From IMG/VR virus record IMGVR_UViG_3300036863_000049, positions 1-64,000 of that record: a stretch of DNA of 64,000 nucleotides. The stretch is one strand, 5' to 3'. The DNA is from a virus. The notes under the pieces were generated by a model. That model was given only the letters and a program-made list of their open reading frames with translations, was not told the DNA's origin and ran no database searches. Shown here piece after piece: positions 1 through 7,231 of this stretch (position 1 is the stretch's first letter; each line of letters begins with the position of its first letter). Made by a program: the position numbers and the translations under genes.

Positions 1-51
1 TCCCGCCGTGGTGCGGTGTTTTGGGGTGAAGTGTAGTCGTAGCGTAGTCAT
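1..51 (-). CDS. Partial small ORF downstream of integrase copy 1
   Basis: An ATG at 51 opens in an ATGA overlap with the integrase stop and the frame runs off the left edge. Its first residues (MTTLRLH) match the 71-aa ORF at 15542-15757, which sits between the second integrase and a primase. By analogy a second primase gene should lie just left of the window. Confidence 0.35.
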   Translation of the reverse strand, partial: MTTLRLHFTPKHRTTAG

Positions 52-1262
52 GGCGCCGATCCTCCCGTTTTTCGGTGCTGCTGGATCGCCGCGTCTAGCC
101 CTTCCTCGATCATGTCGGCGGCCTCGTTGAGTTCGTCCTGAAAGAGGTGGGTGTACACGTCGTCGGTGATTCGGGTATCAGCGTGGCCGAGATAGACCGA
201 GATCGTCTTGAGTGGTGCCCGCTTGCGGTGGAGGAAGGTCGCCGCGCTGTGGCGCAGGCTATGCGGGGAGAACCCTGTAAGATCGATCAGCTTCGCGGCA
301 CGCTGGAAAGCGGTATAGATCCGGCCGGAGTCGAGCGCGCCGCCACTCTTGACCGCGATAAAAACATAGTCCGCATCCTCGTTCGCTGGCGTTTTCCACT
401 TCTCCCCCATCGCCCGTCTCTCGGCTTCCTGGCGCGTCTGGTGCCACGTAAACGCGGCGATGAGGGACGCCGGCAGCTTGAAGATGCGTACATCGTCTGA
501 CTTGGTTTCGCCGTGCTGAAGCCCATAGCCTCGCACATAGCCCAAGGTGCCGCGGATCGTCAGCGTGCCGGCCACCAAGTCAACGTCTTTCCAGCGCAGC
601 GCGCACACCTCACCGCGGCGCAGGCCGAACACGAACAGCAGCCTAAGCGCCAATTCCAGCCGATCGCCCTTCGCCGCCTCCAGCAGCGCGGCGACTTGGT
701 CAAGCGACATGGCCTTGCCGCTCCCCTTCTTGACCTCTGGTCCCTTCGCTCGATCGACGGGGTTGTATTCGATCAGGTCATCCTCAACGGCCTGCTCCAA
801 AATCTGGTGCAGCACAGCACGGACGACCCGGATCGAGGCGGGCGCGAGCTTCTGACGGGTCAGGGCGTTGATGAACTTGCGCACGATCGGTGTGCGGATG
901 TGGCGTGCCTCCGTGTCGCCGAGCTGCGGCGCGATATGCGCCTCGAATGCCCAGCGGTAGATCGCGATGGTGCTCGGGCGACCAGTGAGTACAAAGGCGT
1001 CGAGCCAGTCGGCGCCATACTCACGCAGGGTCTGAGGCTCTTTCGTAAGATCGACGCCCTGCTCGTGCTGCTTGCGAAGCTTGACCAGTTCGGCCTCGGC
1101 CTCGGTCTTTTCCTTAAAGCGGCGGCTGCGCACCTTCTGCCGCTTGCCGTCGTCGCTCCAACCGACCGTCAGCTCGGCGCAGTAGCCGATCGGCTTGCCC
1201 TTCCGCGTGAAGCGGATGACGGTGCCCTCGCCGTTTTTACGCCCGCGTGGTCTACGTACCAT
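48..1262 (-). CDS. int: Tyrosine recombinase/integrase, copy 1
   Basis: This 404-aa protein is a phage-type site-specific tyrosine recombinase that should integrate and excise the element. The N-terminal part (about 1-60) resembles an arm-site DNA-binding domain and the middle a core-binding domain. The catalytic domain shows the first Arg in FGLRRGEVCALRW, the H-x-x-R box in SPHSLRHSAATF, LGHADTRIT, and the nucleophile Tyr in DVYTHL. It overlaps the upstream excisionase-like gene by 11 nt. It differs from the second integrase (15754-16968) at 18 of 404 residues, whereas the DNA just to its right is identical between the two copies. Confidence 0.93.
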   Translation of the reverse strand: MVRRPRGRKNGEGTVIRFTRKGKPIGYCAELTVGWSDDGKRQKVRSRRFKEKTEAEAELVKLRKQHEQGVDLTKEPQTLREYGADWLDAFVLTGRPSTIAIYRWAFEAHIAPQLGDTEARHIRTPIVRKFINALTRQKLAPASIRVVRAVLHQILEQAVEDDLIEYNPVDRAKGPEVKKGSGKAMSLDQVAALLEAAKGDRLELALRLLFVFGLRRGEVCALRWKDVDLVAGTLTIRGTLGYVRGYGLQHGETKSDDVRIFKLPASLIAAFTWHQTRQEAERRAMGEKWKTPANEDADYVFIAVKSGGALDSGRIYTAFQRAAKLIDLTGFSPHSLRHSAATFLHRKRAPLKTISVYLGHADTRITDDVYTHLFQDELNEAADMIEEGLDAAIQQHRKTGGSAP

Positions 1263-1470
1263 GTTGCGCCTCCTGTTGCTCCACGACAGCCAGGAAGCTC
1301 GCGATGCGGATGCGGAGCGCAGAGCCGATCTTGAGCGACTCGATGCGCCGGCTGCGGACGGCCGGATAATAATGCCGGTACCATGTCACGCGGTCGATGC
1401 CCATGATCTCGGCAAGTTCGCCGGGGCTGGCGTAGGCGCGGCCGGCGTATTTTTCAGGGATGGCGATCAT
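1252..1470 (-). CDS. Excisionase-like HTH protein, copy 1
   Basis: A 72-aa basic protein with a MerR/excisionase-like helix-turn-helix (SPGELAEIMGIDRVTWYRHY). The start at 1470 is preceded by a purine-rich Shine-Dalgarno and shares a TGATG overlap with the upstream gene. Its position directly before int with an 11-nt overlap suggests a recombination directionality factor; this is inferred from position and fold only. The second copy differs near the N terminus (MIAIPEKY here, MIVLPEKY there). Confidence 0.65.
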   Translation of the reverse strand: MIAIPEKYAGRAYASPGELAEIMGIDRVTWYRHYYPAVRSRRIESLKIGSALRIRIASFLAVVEQQEAQHGT

Positions 1471-1703
1471 CAGTTCAACCCCTCCCTTGGCGGCACGAAC
1501 CCGCGCACGCGCACGTACTCGCCGATGCGCTTGACCCATACCCTGGTGCCCGGCGGCATCGGCTCGGGCGCTTCGCCCGGCAGCAGATCGCGCTCGTAGC
1601 CGGTCGCGTCTGGGTGCTGCATAAAATACTCGTAATCGACATCCTGCGACGGGTCGGAGTCTATCGGCGGCGCGATGATGACCGGAACATTTCTGCCTCT
1701 CAT
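1470..1703 (-). CDS. Small unknown protein, copy 1
   Basis: A 77-aa acidic/proline-rich protein (DSDPSQDVDYEYFMQHP, then a PGTRVWVKRIGEYVRVRG segment that could form a small beta barrel). It is translationally coupled on both sides (ATGA at 1700-1703, TGATG at 1468-1472). I do not recognise a family. It belongs to the leftward operon ending in excisionase, integrase and primase. Confidence 0.6.
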   Translation of the reverse strand: MRGRNVPVIIAPPIDSDPSQDVDYEYFMQHPDATGYERDLLPGEAPEPMPPGTRVWVKRIGEYVRVRGFVPPREGLN

Positions 1704-1837
1704 CGCATACCGCCGCTTTCCAGCACGGCCTTCCAGCGGCGCAGTACGAAGCGCACGAGCAGGGGCGGTCGATGGTCGATGAGGAAGATCACCGCGTCGA
1801 GCAGGTGACTGCGGGTGCGATCGAAGGGTGCGAACAT
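1700..1837 (-). CDS. Small unknown protein, copy 1
   Basis: A 45-aa protein (MFAPFDRTRSHLLDAVIF...) with a hydrophobic stretch LLDAVIFLIDHRPPLLVRFV. The internal ATG at 1837 is chosen because GGAGG lies 5 nt upstream; the longer frame would run through a terminator hairpin. It overlaps the next gene by ATGA. Function unknown. Confidence 0.5.
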   Translation of the reverse strand: MFAPFDRTRSHLLDAVIFLIDHRPPLLVRFVLRRWKAVLESGGMR

Positions 1838-1855
1838 AAATCCTCCGTTATGGGC

Positions 1856-1910
1856 TTGACATAGCAGCCGTCTTGCCCCATAATGGAGGGTGTCGCGCCC
1901 GTCCATTATG
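1856..1910 (+). promoter_or_regulatory. Rightward sigma70-like promoter with operator palindrome, copy 1
   Basis: TTGACA at 1856-1861, a 17-bp spacer and CATAAT at 1879-1884 give a near-consensus promoter. A 9-bp inverted repeat (CATAATGGA at 1879-1887, TCCATTATG at 1902-1910) covers the -10 box and the first transcribed bases, as expected for an operator. The neighbouring ribbon-helix-helix protein (1951-2151) is a candidate ligand; this is inference. No rightward gene follows. Confidence 0.65.
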
Positions 1911-1953
1911 AGACGTTGAGAAAGCCGCCAGCCGCCGTAGGGCGGCTTTCTCA
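1891..1953 (+). ncRNA. Candidate ~60-nt small RNA, copy 1
   Basis: The promoter at 1856-1884 would start transcription near 1891, and the transcript meets a 12-bp perfect hairpin at 1918-1952 with no ORF between. No rightward gene occurs before 4697, so the simplest product is a short RNA. The T-tract after the hairpin is weak, so termination is uncertain. Confidence 0.4.
1918..1952. terminator. Bidirectional hairpin terminator, copy 1
   Basis: Perfect 12-bp stem GAGAAAGCCGCC (1918-1929) with GGCGGCTTTCTC (1941-1952). It overlaps the stop codon of the leftward RHH gene and closes the short rightward transcript. Stem ends are A/T-rich on both strands (CTTTCTC), consistent with weak bidirectional termination. 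Confidence 0.55.
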
Positions 1954-2151
1954 TTGTGTCCCTGATATGACTGAGCGAGCATCCGCGCCGTCTTTTCCTG
2001 ACCGCGGATGCTCGCTCTCTTGCAAAACCCTACGAAGCGCGATGCGCACGGCCTCCGAGGCCGAGACGCCCTCGCGCTGTGCCAACGCTGCGATCGCCTC
2101 GCGATCGCCCGGCATCACACGCATGGTCCAAAAAACGTCTCTCCACGCCAT
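1951..2151 (-). CDS. Ribbon-helix-helix DNA-binding protein, copy 1
   Basis: A 66-aa CopG/Arc-type protein: strand segment VFWTMRVMPGD, then REAIAALAQREGVSASEAVRIALRRVL forming the two helices. The ATG at 2151 is preceded by GAAGGAGC. A 15-bp perfect inverted repeat (1973-1987 with 2003-2017) lies within the C-terminal codons. It may autoregulate or bind the palindrome at 1879-1910. Confidence 0.7.
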   Translation of the reverse strand: MAWRDVFWTMRVMPGDREAIAALAQREGVSASEAVRIALRRVLQESEHPRSGKDGADARSVISGTQ

Positions 2152-2220
2152 GGGTCTGCTCCTTCGTTCGTACGCATTGTAACATATGAATCCCTTTCGA
2201 TCAAGTAGCAATCCGATCGA

Positions 2221-2751
2221 TTATTCGATCACTTTTGTGCCTGCTCTACCTTGCAACTTTTTACTTTTGCTTCCCCATCCCCCTGCGGCGTCATAAGCGG
2301 CCTTGACGGTTCGCAGGTAGCTATAACTGAAGCCGGTTTCTTCGGCGAGTTGGCGCAGGGTGATGCGGCTACCTTGCGCCCGTGATCGATAGTAGCGCTC
2401 GATGACTTCCTCGGCGCTTGGCTCGGCCGTGCGGCGAATATCGTGGGCACGGAGTTCGAGCGGGTTTACTTCCTCTTCGAAAATCGGTCGCCAGAAGCCG
2501 GCCCATGCGGGCAACTCGAACATCGTGATACGAGTCCCGTTGCCTTGCTTGGCGAAGATAATGCTGAGTACGGCAAAGTCTTGGCTCTCCGTATAGCCAT
2601 CAATACGATAGCCGTCGTCGGTGAAATCATCGCGCCAGGTTACCCCCTGCGGGGCGCGACGACGCGCCTGGATCGCAGCCGCGGCTGCGATCCACCACCA
2701 GTCACTGATGGGGAGGGATGCCCGGTGTATGATATATGGCTCGCTCATCAC
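2221..2751 (-). CDS. HTH protein of unknown function, copy 1
   Basis: A 176-aa protein with a tryptophan-rich N-terminal region (SDWWWIAAAAAIQARRR) and a C-terminal HTH (ITLRQLAEETGFSYSYLRTV) followed by a basic Lys/Arg tail. This suggests a transcription factor or replication-associated DNA-binding protein. No named family is recognised. It is the last gene of the leftward run before a 70-nt gap and the RHH gene. Confidence 0.6.
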   Translation of the reverse strand: MMSEPYIIHRASLPISDWWWIAAAAAIQARRRAPQGVTWRDDFTDDGYRIDGYTESQDFAVLSIIFAKQGNGTRITMFELPAWAGFWRPIFEEEVNPLELRAHDIRRTAEPSAEEVIERYYRSRAQGSRITLRQLAEETGFSYSYLRTVKAAYDAAGGWGSKSKKLQGRAGTKVIE

Positions 2752-2788
2752 GCCCTCAGCAGCTCAGCGGATACTGCGCCCGATTATA

Positions 2789-2950
2789 TCACCGCTTCTG
2801 CTTCAGCTGCGCGGTATATTGCGTCCAGGCCAACAAGAAGCGCCGCGCCGTGTCCTGCTCCGTCGGCCCGCGGGCGTCGCGCAGCTGCTGGGTGAACTTC
2901 GCCACCATGCGCTGGGCGTGGTCAAGCTCGGCCTGTTCGTCGGATGTCAT
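2789..2950 (-). CDS. Small 53-aa protein, copy 1
   Basis: Short ORF starting in an ATGA overlap with the upstream 107-aa gene (stop at 2947). It encodes a charged, probably helical protein (MTSDEQAELDHAQRMVAKFT...) rich in Gln and Arg. The coupling and the absence of another frame support expression. Function unknown. Confidence 0.5.
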   Translation of the reverse strand: MTSDEQAELDHAQRMVAKFTQQLRDARGPTEQDTARRFLLAWTQYTAQLKQKR

Positions 2951-3270
2951 TGGCGCATCATCCGTCTCGCCTGGTCGACTCGCTCATCCTCGGCTCGCTG
3001 CTTTCGCCAGATCTCAAAATCACGCAGCTGCTTTTCTTCCTGGGTCAGCACTTGCGTAACGCGCGTGTTGAGCTGGGGATGCGCGGACTGGTAGGGTGGG
3101 ATCGTGTCGCTCACGTCGTCCTGCGGCGCAGCCACGTCGAGCAGGCCGGCCAGCGTCTGCATATCCTGATCGTTCGCGTCTGTCCACCTCAGGCCCGCGT
3201 GGGCAGTCAGCGCTTTCAAGTAGTGACGGACGATAGAAGCGGCGTGTTCGCCTGGTGGTAAAATAGCCAT
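2947..3270 (-). CDS. Small charged protein, copy 1
   Basis: A 107-aa protein with a C-terminal half likely helical or coiled (TQVLTQEEKQLRDFEIWRKQ...). A GAGAGG motif precedes the ATG. It is coupled to the 53-aa gene downstream. No domain recognised. Confidence 0.55.
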   Translation of the reverse strand: MAILPPGEHAASIVRHYLKALTAHAGLRWTDANDQDMQTLAGLLDVAAPQDDVSDTIPPYQSAHPQLNTRVTQVLTQEEKQLRDFEIWRKQRAEDERVDQARRMMRQ

Positions 3271-3334
3271 TGTCGTAACCTCTCACGTCAGGTTGCGGCC
3301 AGCCGGGCGGGTGCGACCACACCGCGCCCGGCAT

Positions 3335-3799
3335 TTAATTCTCGTTGACGGCCTTGAACTTCTCAAGCGGGTGCGGGCGTTCTGGGTAGACTGGCGCCGG
3401 TCGCTCTGCTCGGATCTCGCGAATGAGCGCAAGCACGGTATTGCGATCGCCGCCGACATAGGTAGCGATCTGGTTGGCGGAGCTGCGATAGGCGCCGCCC
3501 TTGCGCTGCACTGCCAGTACGGTGATCAACTCCGTGTCGGTCAACTCGCGCCCGATCCGTGGCATTATGTCATCGCCCGAAGCGATGGTATGCCCGTCCA
3601 TACCAGTATCCCATACTGGTATACATACCGCTTCCATATCAGGCGAAATTGGCGGCGCGCTCTGAGGGCGTGACATAATGACGCCGCCTATTCGGGCGCT
3701 CACCTCGGGCCACCAGGCCCTTATGATGCCCGCCGGCACAAGCACGACGGCGGCGATCGCCAGTCCGCACATCACGACATCCCCGAGTGTTTGGAGCAT
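3335..3799 (-). CDS. Membrane-anchored protein with HTH-like C terminus, copy 1
   Basis: A 154-aa protein. Residues about 8-29 (VVMCGLAIAAVVLVPAGIIRAWW) form one membrane segment. The C-terminal half (ELTDTELITVLAVQ... ANQIATYVGGDRNTVLALIREIR) looks like a winged or gamma-type HTH similar to DNA-translocase tails. GGAGG lies before the ATG. It may link element DNA to the membrane; this is a guess. Confidence 0.55.
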   Translation of the reverse strand: MLQTLGDVVMCGLAIAAVVLVPAGIIRAWWPEVSARIGGVIMSRPQSAPPISPDMEAVCIPVWDTGMDGHTIASGDDIMPRIGRELTDTELITVLAVQRKGGAYRSSANQIATYVGGDRNTVLALIREIRAERPAPVYPERPHPLEKFKAVNEN

Positions 3800-3814
3800 G
3801 GCGCACCTCCGAAT

Positions 3815-4291
3815 CTAGCCCGACTCCCATAAATACTCAGACAGGCTGGCGAGCAGTAGCCCGATCGTGAGCGCTAGCAGGAACGCCGCACTAGGGGTCA
3901 TCGCTGCCTGCACGTTCATCACCTCGGCGAGCATCCTACCGACATCCGTTTGCGCCAGCCGGCCCATATATGGGTACAGCCCGCCCGCGTTCAGGAGGCC
4001 GTCAACGAACGTGACGACCAGGCCGACAACCGCCAGCCGGCCGCCATTGCGCCGCATCAGGAATCGCCACAACGGACGCTCGGCGATCGTCAAGAGCCAT
4101 TGTACACCACCAGCCAGCAACGCGCTCACAAGCCAGCTGGCGCCCGGCATCGCCCGCGCAAAGAACAGGTAGGTAGTGAATGTGCCGAGCAGCCAGGCAA
4201 CGACCGCGGCCACGCGGTGCCATGCGACCTGCGACCGCGCACGCTCGGCTGGCTTGCCATCGCGTAGCGGCTCTGAATGAACGGTGCTCAT
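3815..4291 (-). CDS. Polytopic membrane protein, copy 1
   Basis: A 158-aa protein with about four transmembrane segments (for example VAAVVAWLLGTFTTYLFFA, LAVVGLVVTFVDGLLNAG, SAAFLLALTIGLLLASL). The ATG at 4291 has GGAGGTG upstream and overlaps the XRE gene stop (ATGA). It is co-transcribed with the regulator from the divergent promoter. It could act in exclusion, conjugation or signalling; unassigned. Confidence 0.6.
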   Translation of the reverse strand: MSTVHSEPLRDGKPAERARSQVAWHRVAAVVAWLLGTFTTYLFFARAMPGASWLVSALLAGGVQWLLTIAERPLWRFLMRRNGGRLAVVGLVVTFVDGLLNAGGLYPYMGRLAQTDVGRMLAEVMNVQAAMTPSAAFLLALTIGLLLASLSEYLWESG

Positions 4292-4521
4292 TCTGGCACC
4301 TCCTCCATCATGAGGAGGTCGCCGGTCCCGCACTCGAAGTAATTACACAGCCGCTCGATCACATCCTTCGGGTACTCGGTTAGTTCGTTGTTCGCCAGCG
4401 CGTAGATCGTATAGGTGCTGATGCCTGTGGTGCGTGCGATGCTCCGCAACGTGACCCGGCGCCCGTCGCGCTGCGACTTTTGCGCGACCAGCACTAGTAA
4501 GTTGCTTTTCAACTTTCTCAT
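4288..4521 (-). CDS. XRE-family HTH regulator, copy 1
   Basis: A 77-aa Cro/CI-type protein: LRSIARTTGISTYTIYALANNEL is the recognition HTH, and DVIERLCNYFECGTGDLLMMEE is the usual C-terminal part of the short XRE (HTH_26-like) family. It is the first leftward gene of the divergent control region, so it is the likely switch regulator acting on the palindromes at 4578-4598 and 4622-4635. Confidence 0.8.
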   Translation of the reverse strand: MRKLKSNLLVLVAQKSQRDGRRVTLRSIARTTGISTYTIYALANNELTEYPKDVIERLCNYFECGTGDLLMMEEVPE

Positions 4522-4555
4522 GCCTCCTTTCTACAACGCATCGGTCTTACCGTCA

Positions 4556-4635
4556 AGTATAGTGTATCGTTCGTAGTCTGTCAAGTAATGCTTGACAGAA
4601 GATCGTGAATATGCTATAATCTGTCTTGTAAGACA
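4556..4635. promoter_or_regulatory. Divergent promoter pair with palindromic operators, copy 1
   Basis: Rightward promoter: TTGACA 4592-4597, 17-bp spacer, TATAAT 4615-4620 (full consensus). Leftward promoter: TTGACA on the minus strand at 4584-4579, 17-bp spacer, TATACT at 4561-4556. The two -35 boxes form one inverted repeat (8-bp arms 4578-4585 and 4591-4598). A second palindrome TGTCTTGTAAGACA (4622-4635) covers the rightward start. The rightward leader then has a GC-rich hairpin at about 4643-4673. Confidence 0.85.
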
Positions 4636-4696
4636 CGACAAAGGCGCGCCCCGGATGGTACCCGAGACGCGCCAATAGCAGACAAGGAGAACGCCC

Positions 4697-5077
4697 ATGT
4701 CTACCACCCTCAGTTTACCACCGATCGAGATCATGGCCGCGGCCGCGGCCGAACTCGCCGAACAGGCCCAGATCGCCGGCGATCGTCCCCTCGTCAACGC
4801 GCTCAACAAAGCCATGCTCCAACTCCACGAAGGCACTGCCCCGGTTCCGACCATCGGCGGCTGGCTGCTGGAGAGCCGCACGCGTCCCGGTACGGTTCAT
4901 CGGATTAGCCTCAGAAATGGGTGTTCGTGCGAGGCCGGATGCAACGCGCGCACCTGCTGGCATGTGCAGCTGATGACCATTATCGAGCGCGCCGCCGAAC
5001 AGTACACAATGCCCGCGCTGCACATTCAGGCCAAAGCCGAGATTGACGCCGACTTGACCGCCAGCGCCGCTCCATAG
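4697..5077 (+). CDS. SWIM zinc-finger protein, copy 1
   Basis: A 126-aa protein, first rightward gene. NGCSCEAGCNARTCWHVQL gives the CxC...CxH signature of SWIM fingers, normally DNA- or protein-binding. The N-terminal half is Ala-rich helical. RBS AAGGAG. The 5089 gene follows 11 nt later. A role in recombination or transcription control is possible but not shown. Confidence 0.7.
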   Translation: MSTTLSLPPIEIMAAAAAELAEQAQIAGDRPLVNALNKAMLQLHEGTAPVPTIGGWLLESRTRPGTVHRISLRNGCSCEAGCNARTCWHVQLMTIIERAAEQYTMPALHIQAKAEIDADLTASAAP

Positions 5078-5088
5078 GAGACACGACA

Positions 5089-5337
5089 ATGCCACTCACT
5101 CACAACCAGCGCGCCATCCTCGCGGCCATCGAAGCCGGCCACATCACGATCCGCGATATCGCGCAGCACACCGGCATCGGCTCGACGGCGACGGTTCACA
5201 CGAATTTGAGGAAGCTCGAAAAGGGCGGCCACTTGATCCTGCACAAGAACGGCGGCCATACGCAGGTTGATGCTGGCCGAGACTTCGCCCGAGGATGGGA
5301 CACCGCCGCGCGGCTCGCTGGCAATCCCGACGCCTGA
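5089..5337 (+). CDS. Winged-helix DNA-binding protein, copy 1
   Basis: An 82-aa protein with a LexA/MarR-like HTH: TIRDIAQHTGIGSTATVHTN is the helix pair, followed by a wing (KGGHLILHKNGG). GGAGACACGACA precedes the ATG. It is a likely regulator within the rightward operon. Confidence 0.65.
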   Translation: MPLTHNQRAILAAIEAGHITIRDIAQHTGIGSTATVHTNLRKLEKGGHLILHKNGGHTQVDAGRDFARGWDTAARLAGNPDA

Positions 5338-5409
5338 ACCGAATCCAACCAGGCCGCGCCGTCGTTTTCGTCGGTGTAGCGGCCACTACAACCCAAAGGA
5401 GCAACGACC

Positions 5410-6096
5410 ATGATCACCCACAACGAAGAGACCGGATGGGGCTTCACCCTCGGCAAGCAACCCTACGTCGGCTATGCCAGCCGCGAAGAAGCCGCAACCG
5501 CTTTGTACGACCTGGAGCGCGGTATCATCTGCCGCGCAACCGACGCAGCCCTAGCAGGAAACACGACGGACGATGAGATCGCGATCCTCGACTGGATAGA
5601 CAAGCAGGCCGCGGCCCTGCCCGGCAACGTGATCGTCACCGCCGCCGCGCGCTATGACACGAACGACGACGCCGTGACACCGACTATCCGCCCCACACCC
5701 GCCGGCCTGGCCATCGGCTATGACAGCGACGAGGGCGGCCCCGCGGCCATCACGGAGGTCTGGCACGCATCATCCGCGCCGCTCACGATCGTGCTGACCG
5801 ACGATAATGAGTTGTGGGTGCTCAGCCGCGATGAGTGGGGCAGCCCGGCCCAGATCGTCACCGTCGAACGCCTCGCTGATGCGGAGTGCCCCTGCACCGA
5901 TTATCGCTGCGGCAATGTGACCCTCGAAGTCCTCGACGACCGTCACGACGATCCGGCCGGCGCCGGTCTGACCGTCTACAACTTCGGCGGCGACTGCCGC
6001 AGCCTGGCAAGCGCCGAGCAGGATGCGCGCGATCTGCTCACGCTGCTCGGTGATGAGCGCGTCAAGGCAGCGATCGACGCCCGCATGAGTGCCTAA
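5410..6096 (+). CDS. Unknown 228-aa protein, copy 1
   Basis: An acidic, soluble-looking protein. The N-terminal segment TGWGFTLGKQPYVGYASREE resembles small beta domains. A Cys cluster lies mid-C-terminal (ADAECPCTDYRCGN), possibly a metal site. RBS AAAGGAG. Third gene of the rightward operon; function unknown. Confidence 0.6.
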   Translation: MITHNEETGWGFTLGKQPYVGYASREEAATALYDLERGIICRATDAALAGNTTDDEIAILDWIDKQAAALPGNVIVTAAARYDTNDDAVTPTIRPTPAGLAIGYDSDEGGPAAITEVWHASSAPLTIVLTDDNELWVLSRDEWGSPAQIVTVERLADAECPCTDYRCGNVTLEVLDDRHDDPAGAGLTVYNFGGDCRSLASAEQDARDLLTLLGDERVKAAIDARMSA

Positions 6097-6129
6097 TCAT
6101 AACCGCTACCCTACAAGGAGACAACGACC

Positions 6130-6222
6130 ATGCTTTCGCTCACCATCCTGACCATCTCATCCGTGCTCTCGGGGTTCGCCATCGGCGTCGCGTTCGCACG
6201 CTACTACCGCCGCGCCGCCTAG
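6130..6222 (+). CDS. 30-aa membrane peptide, copy 1
   Basis: A tiny ORF with strong RBS (AAGGAG, 8 nt before ATG) and one membrane segment (LTILTISSVLSGFAIGVAFA) ending in a basic YYRRAA tail. It sits immediately before a terminator. The size and shape recall small type I toxins or membrane modulators; no assignment. Confidence 0.5.
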   Translation: MLSLTILTISSVLSGFAIGVAFARYYRRAA

Positions 6223-6238
6223 CTCGTCCGTCGTCTCG

Positions 6239-6275
6239 CGCCCCGGTTCGCATCGTTGCAGCCGGGGCGTTCTCC
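6239..6275 (+). terminator. Rho-independent-like terminator, copy 1
   Basis: 8-bp GC stem CGCCCCGG (6239-6246) with CCGGGGCG (6262-6269) followed by TTCTCCTT. It ends the first rightward operon after the 30-aa peptide. Confidence 0.6.
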
Positions 6276-6385
6276 TTGCCCGCTGCGCAACTTAGAGCGC
6301 AATTAGTACGTCTGTCTCATTGTCACGTGTGGTATCATATATGTTGGATGTATTGCGCGAGCAATCACTGAGCGAAGGGATTCCA

Positions 6386-6742
6386 ATGACTACGCCGGCG
6401 CCAGAAGAGACAAACGGCGGCGATATGCCCGAAGATCTGGGGCTCGCTCTCCCGATTGAGTGGTATATTCCAGAAGGTCTTGCAACGCGCTACACGACGA
6501 ATTACGTAGTTCAACATACGGAACACGAGTTCATCATCTCTTTCTTTGAGGTACCCACACCGATCTTGCTGGGCCGGCCCGACGAGGTGCGCGACGCCGC
6601 TAAGAAAATGGAATCAGTTCGCGCTACATGTGTCGCGCGCGTGGTTATTGCCGGCGGTCGGATGCCCGATTTCGTGCGAATTCTACAGGAGAACCTGGAA
6701 ACGTACCGCGCCAGATTTGGACAGGAGGAGCACGATGAGTGA
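6386..6742 (+). CDS. DUF3467-like protein, copy 1
   Basis: A 118-aa protein resembling DUF3467: PIEWYIPEGLATRYTTNYVV, then VARVVIAGGRMPDFVRIL and a terminal ENLETYRARFG helix. I start it at the ATG at 6386 (AAGGGA 5 nt upstream) rather than the upstream TTG at 6320. It overlaps the antitoxin-like gene by 8 nt. DUF3467 has no firm function; here it travels with a toxin-antitoxin pair. Confidence 0.65.
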   Translation: MTTPAPEETNGGDMPEDLGLALPIEWYIPEGLATRYTTNYVVQHTEHEFIISFFEVPTPILLGRPDEVRDAAKKMESVRATCVARVVIAGGRMPDFVRILQENLETYRARFGQEEHDE

Positions 6743-6971
6743 GCAGGTACTTCGGCTCCAGTTTGGCACAACCCAGAGCACTGGCTATGTGGTATCACTT
6801 CGCGCGGCCGTACGCGCAACAACAGCCTTATGGGATCTCGAGGAGGCATCAGAGCGCCGCTGGCAGGAGACTTTCGCGGCCTCCCAAGACTTTCTAGCAG
6901 AACTAGGGGACAAGGCGCTCGCCGACTTTTTGGCGGGTAATACAGAAGTCCTCGATCCCGATAACTTGTGA
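6735..6971 (+). CDS. Putative antitoxin, copy 1
   Basis: A 78-aa acidic helical protein (ATTALWDLEEASERRW...) with RBS CAGGAGGAG. Its stop overlaps the GTG start of the RelE/HigB-like gene, the typical antitoxin-first or coupled arrangement. The antitoxin role is assigned from position only. Confidence 0.5.
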   Translation: MSEQVLRLQFGTTQSTGYVVSLRAAVRATTALWDLEEASERRWQETFAASQDFLAELGDKALADFLAGNTEVLDPDNL

Positions 6972-7231
6972 TCTCGCATATCACCTCGGATTTTCGCGCC
7001 GCCTTTGCGCGGCTGCCTGAGCACGTGCGGCGGCAGGCACGTGCTGCCTACCATCTATTTTGTCAGGACCCCCATCATCCCAGCTTACAATTTAAGTCGA
7101 TAGTACCCTCTATCTACTCAGTGCGTATTGGCCCGCATTACCGCGCCCTTGGAAAACGCCGTGAAGATACCATTATTTGGTATTGGATCGGTTCGCATGC
7201 CGATTATGACCGCCTCTGGAAACGCCAATAA
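6968..7231 (+). CDS. RelE/HigB-like toxin, copy 1
   Basis: An 87-aa basic protein: SDFRAAFARLPEHVRRQARAAY matches the N-terminal helices of the RelE/ParE/HigB fold, YSVRIGPHYRALGKRR the central strands, and IIWYWIGSHADYDRLW the C-terminal HxxYD motif. GTG start at 6968 inside the previous stop. It likely acts as an mRNA interferase stabilising the element; family-based inference. Confidence 0.75.
   Translation: MISHITSDFRAAFARLPEHVRRQARAAYHLFCQDPHHPSLQFKSIVPSIYSVRIGPHYRALGKRREDTIIWYWIGSHADYDRLWKRQ

Noticed and set aside
3302-3332. GC-rich inverted repeat as terminator
   Set aside because: Imperfect stem with no T-tract in the direction of transcription; left unannotated.
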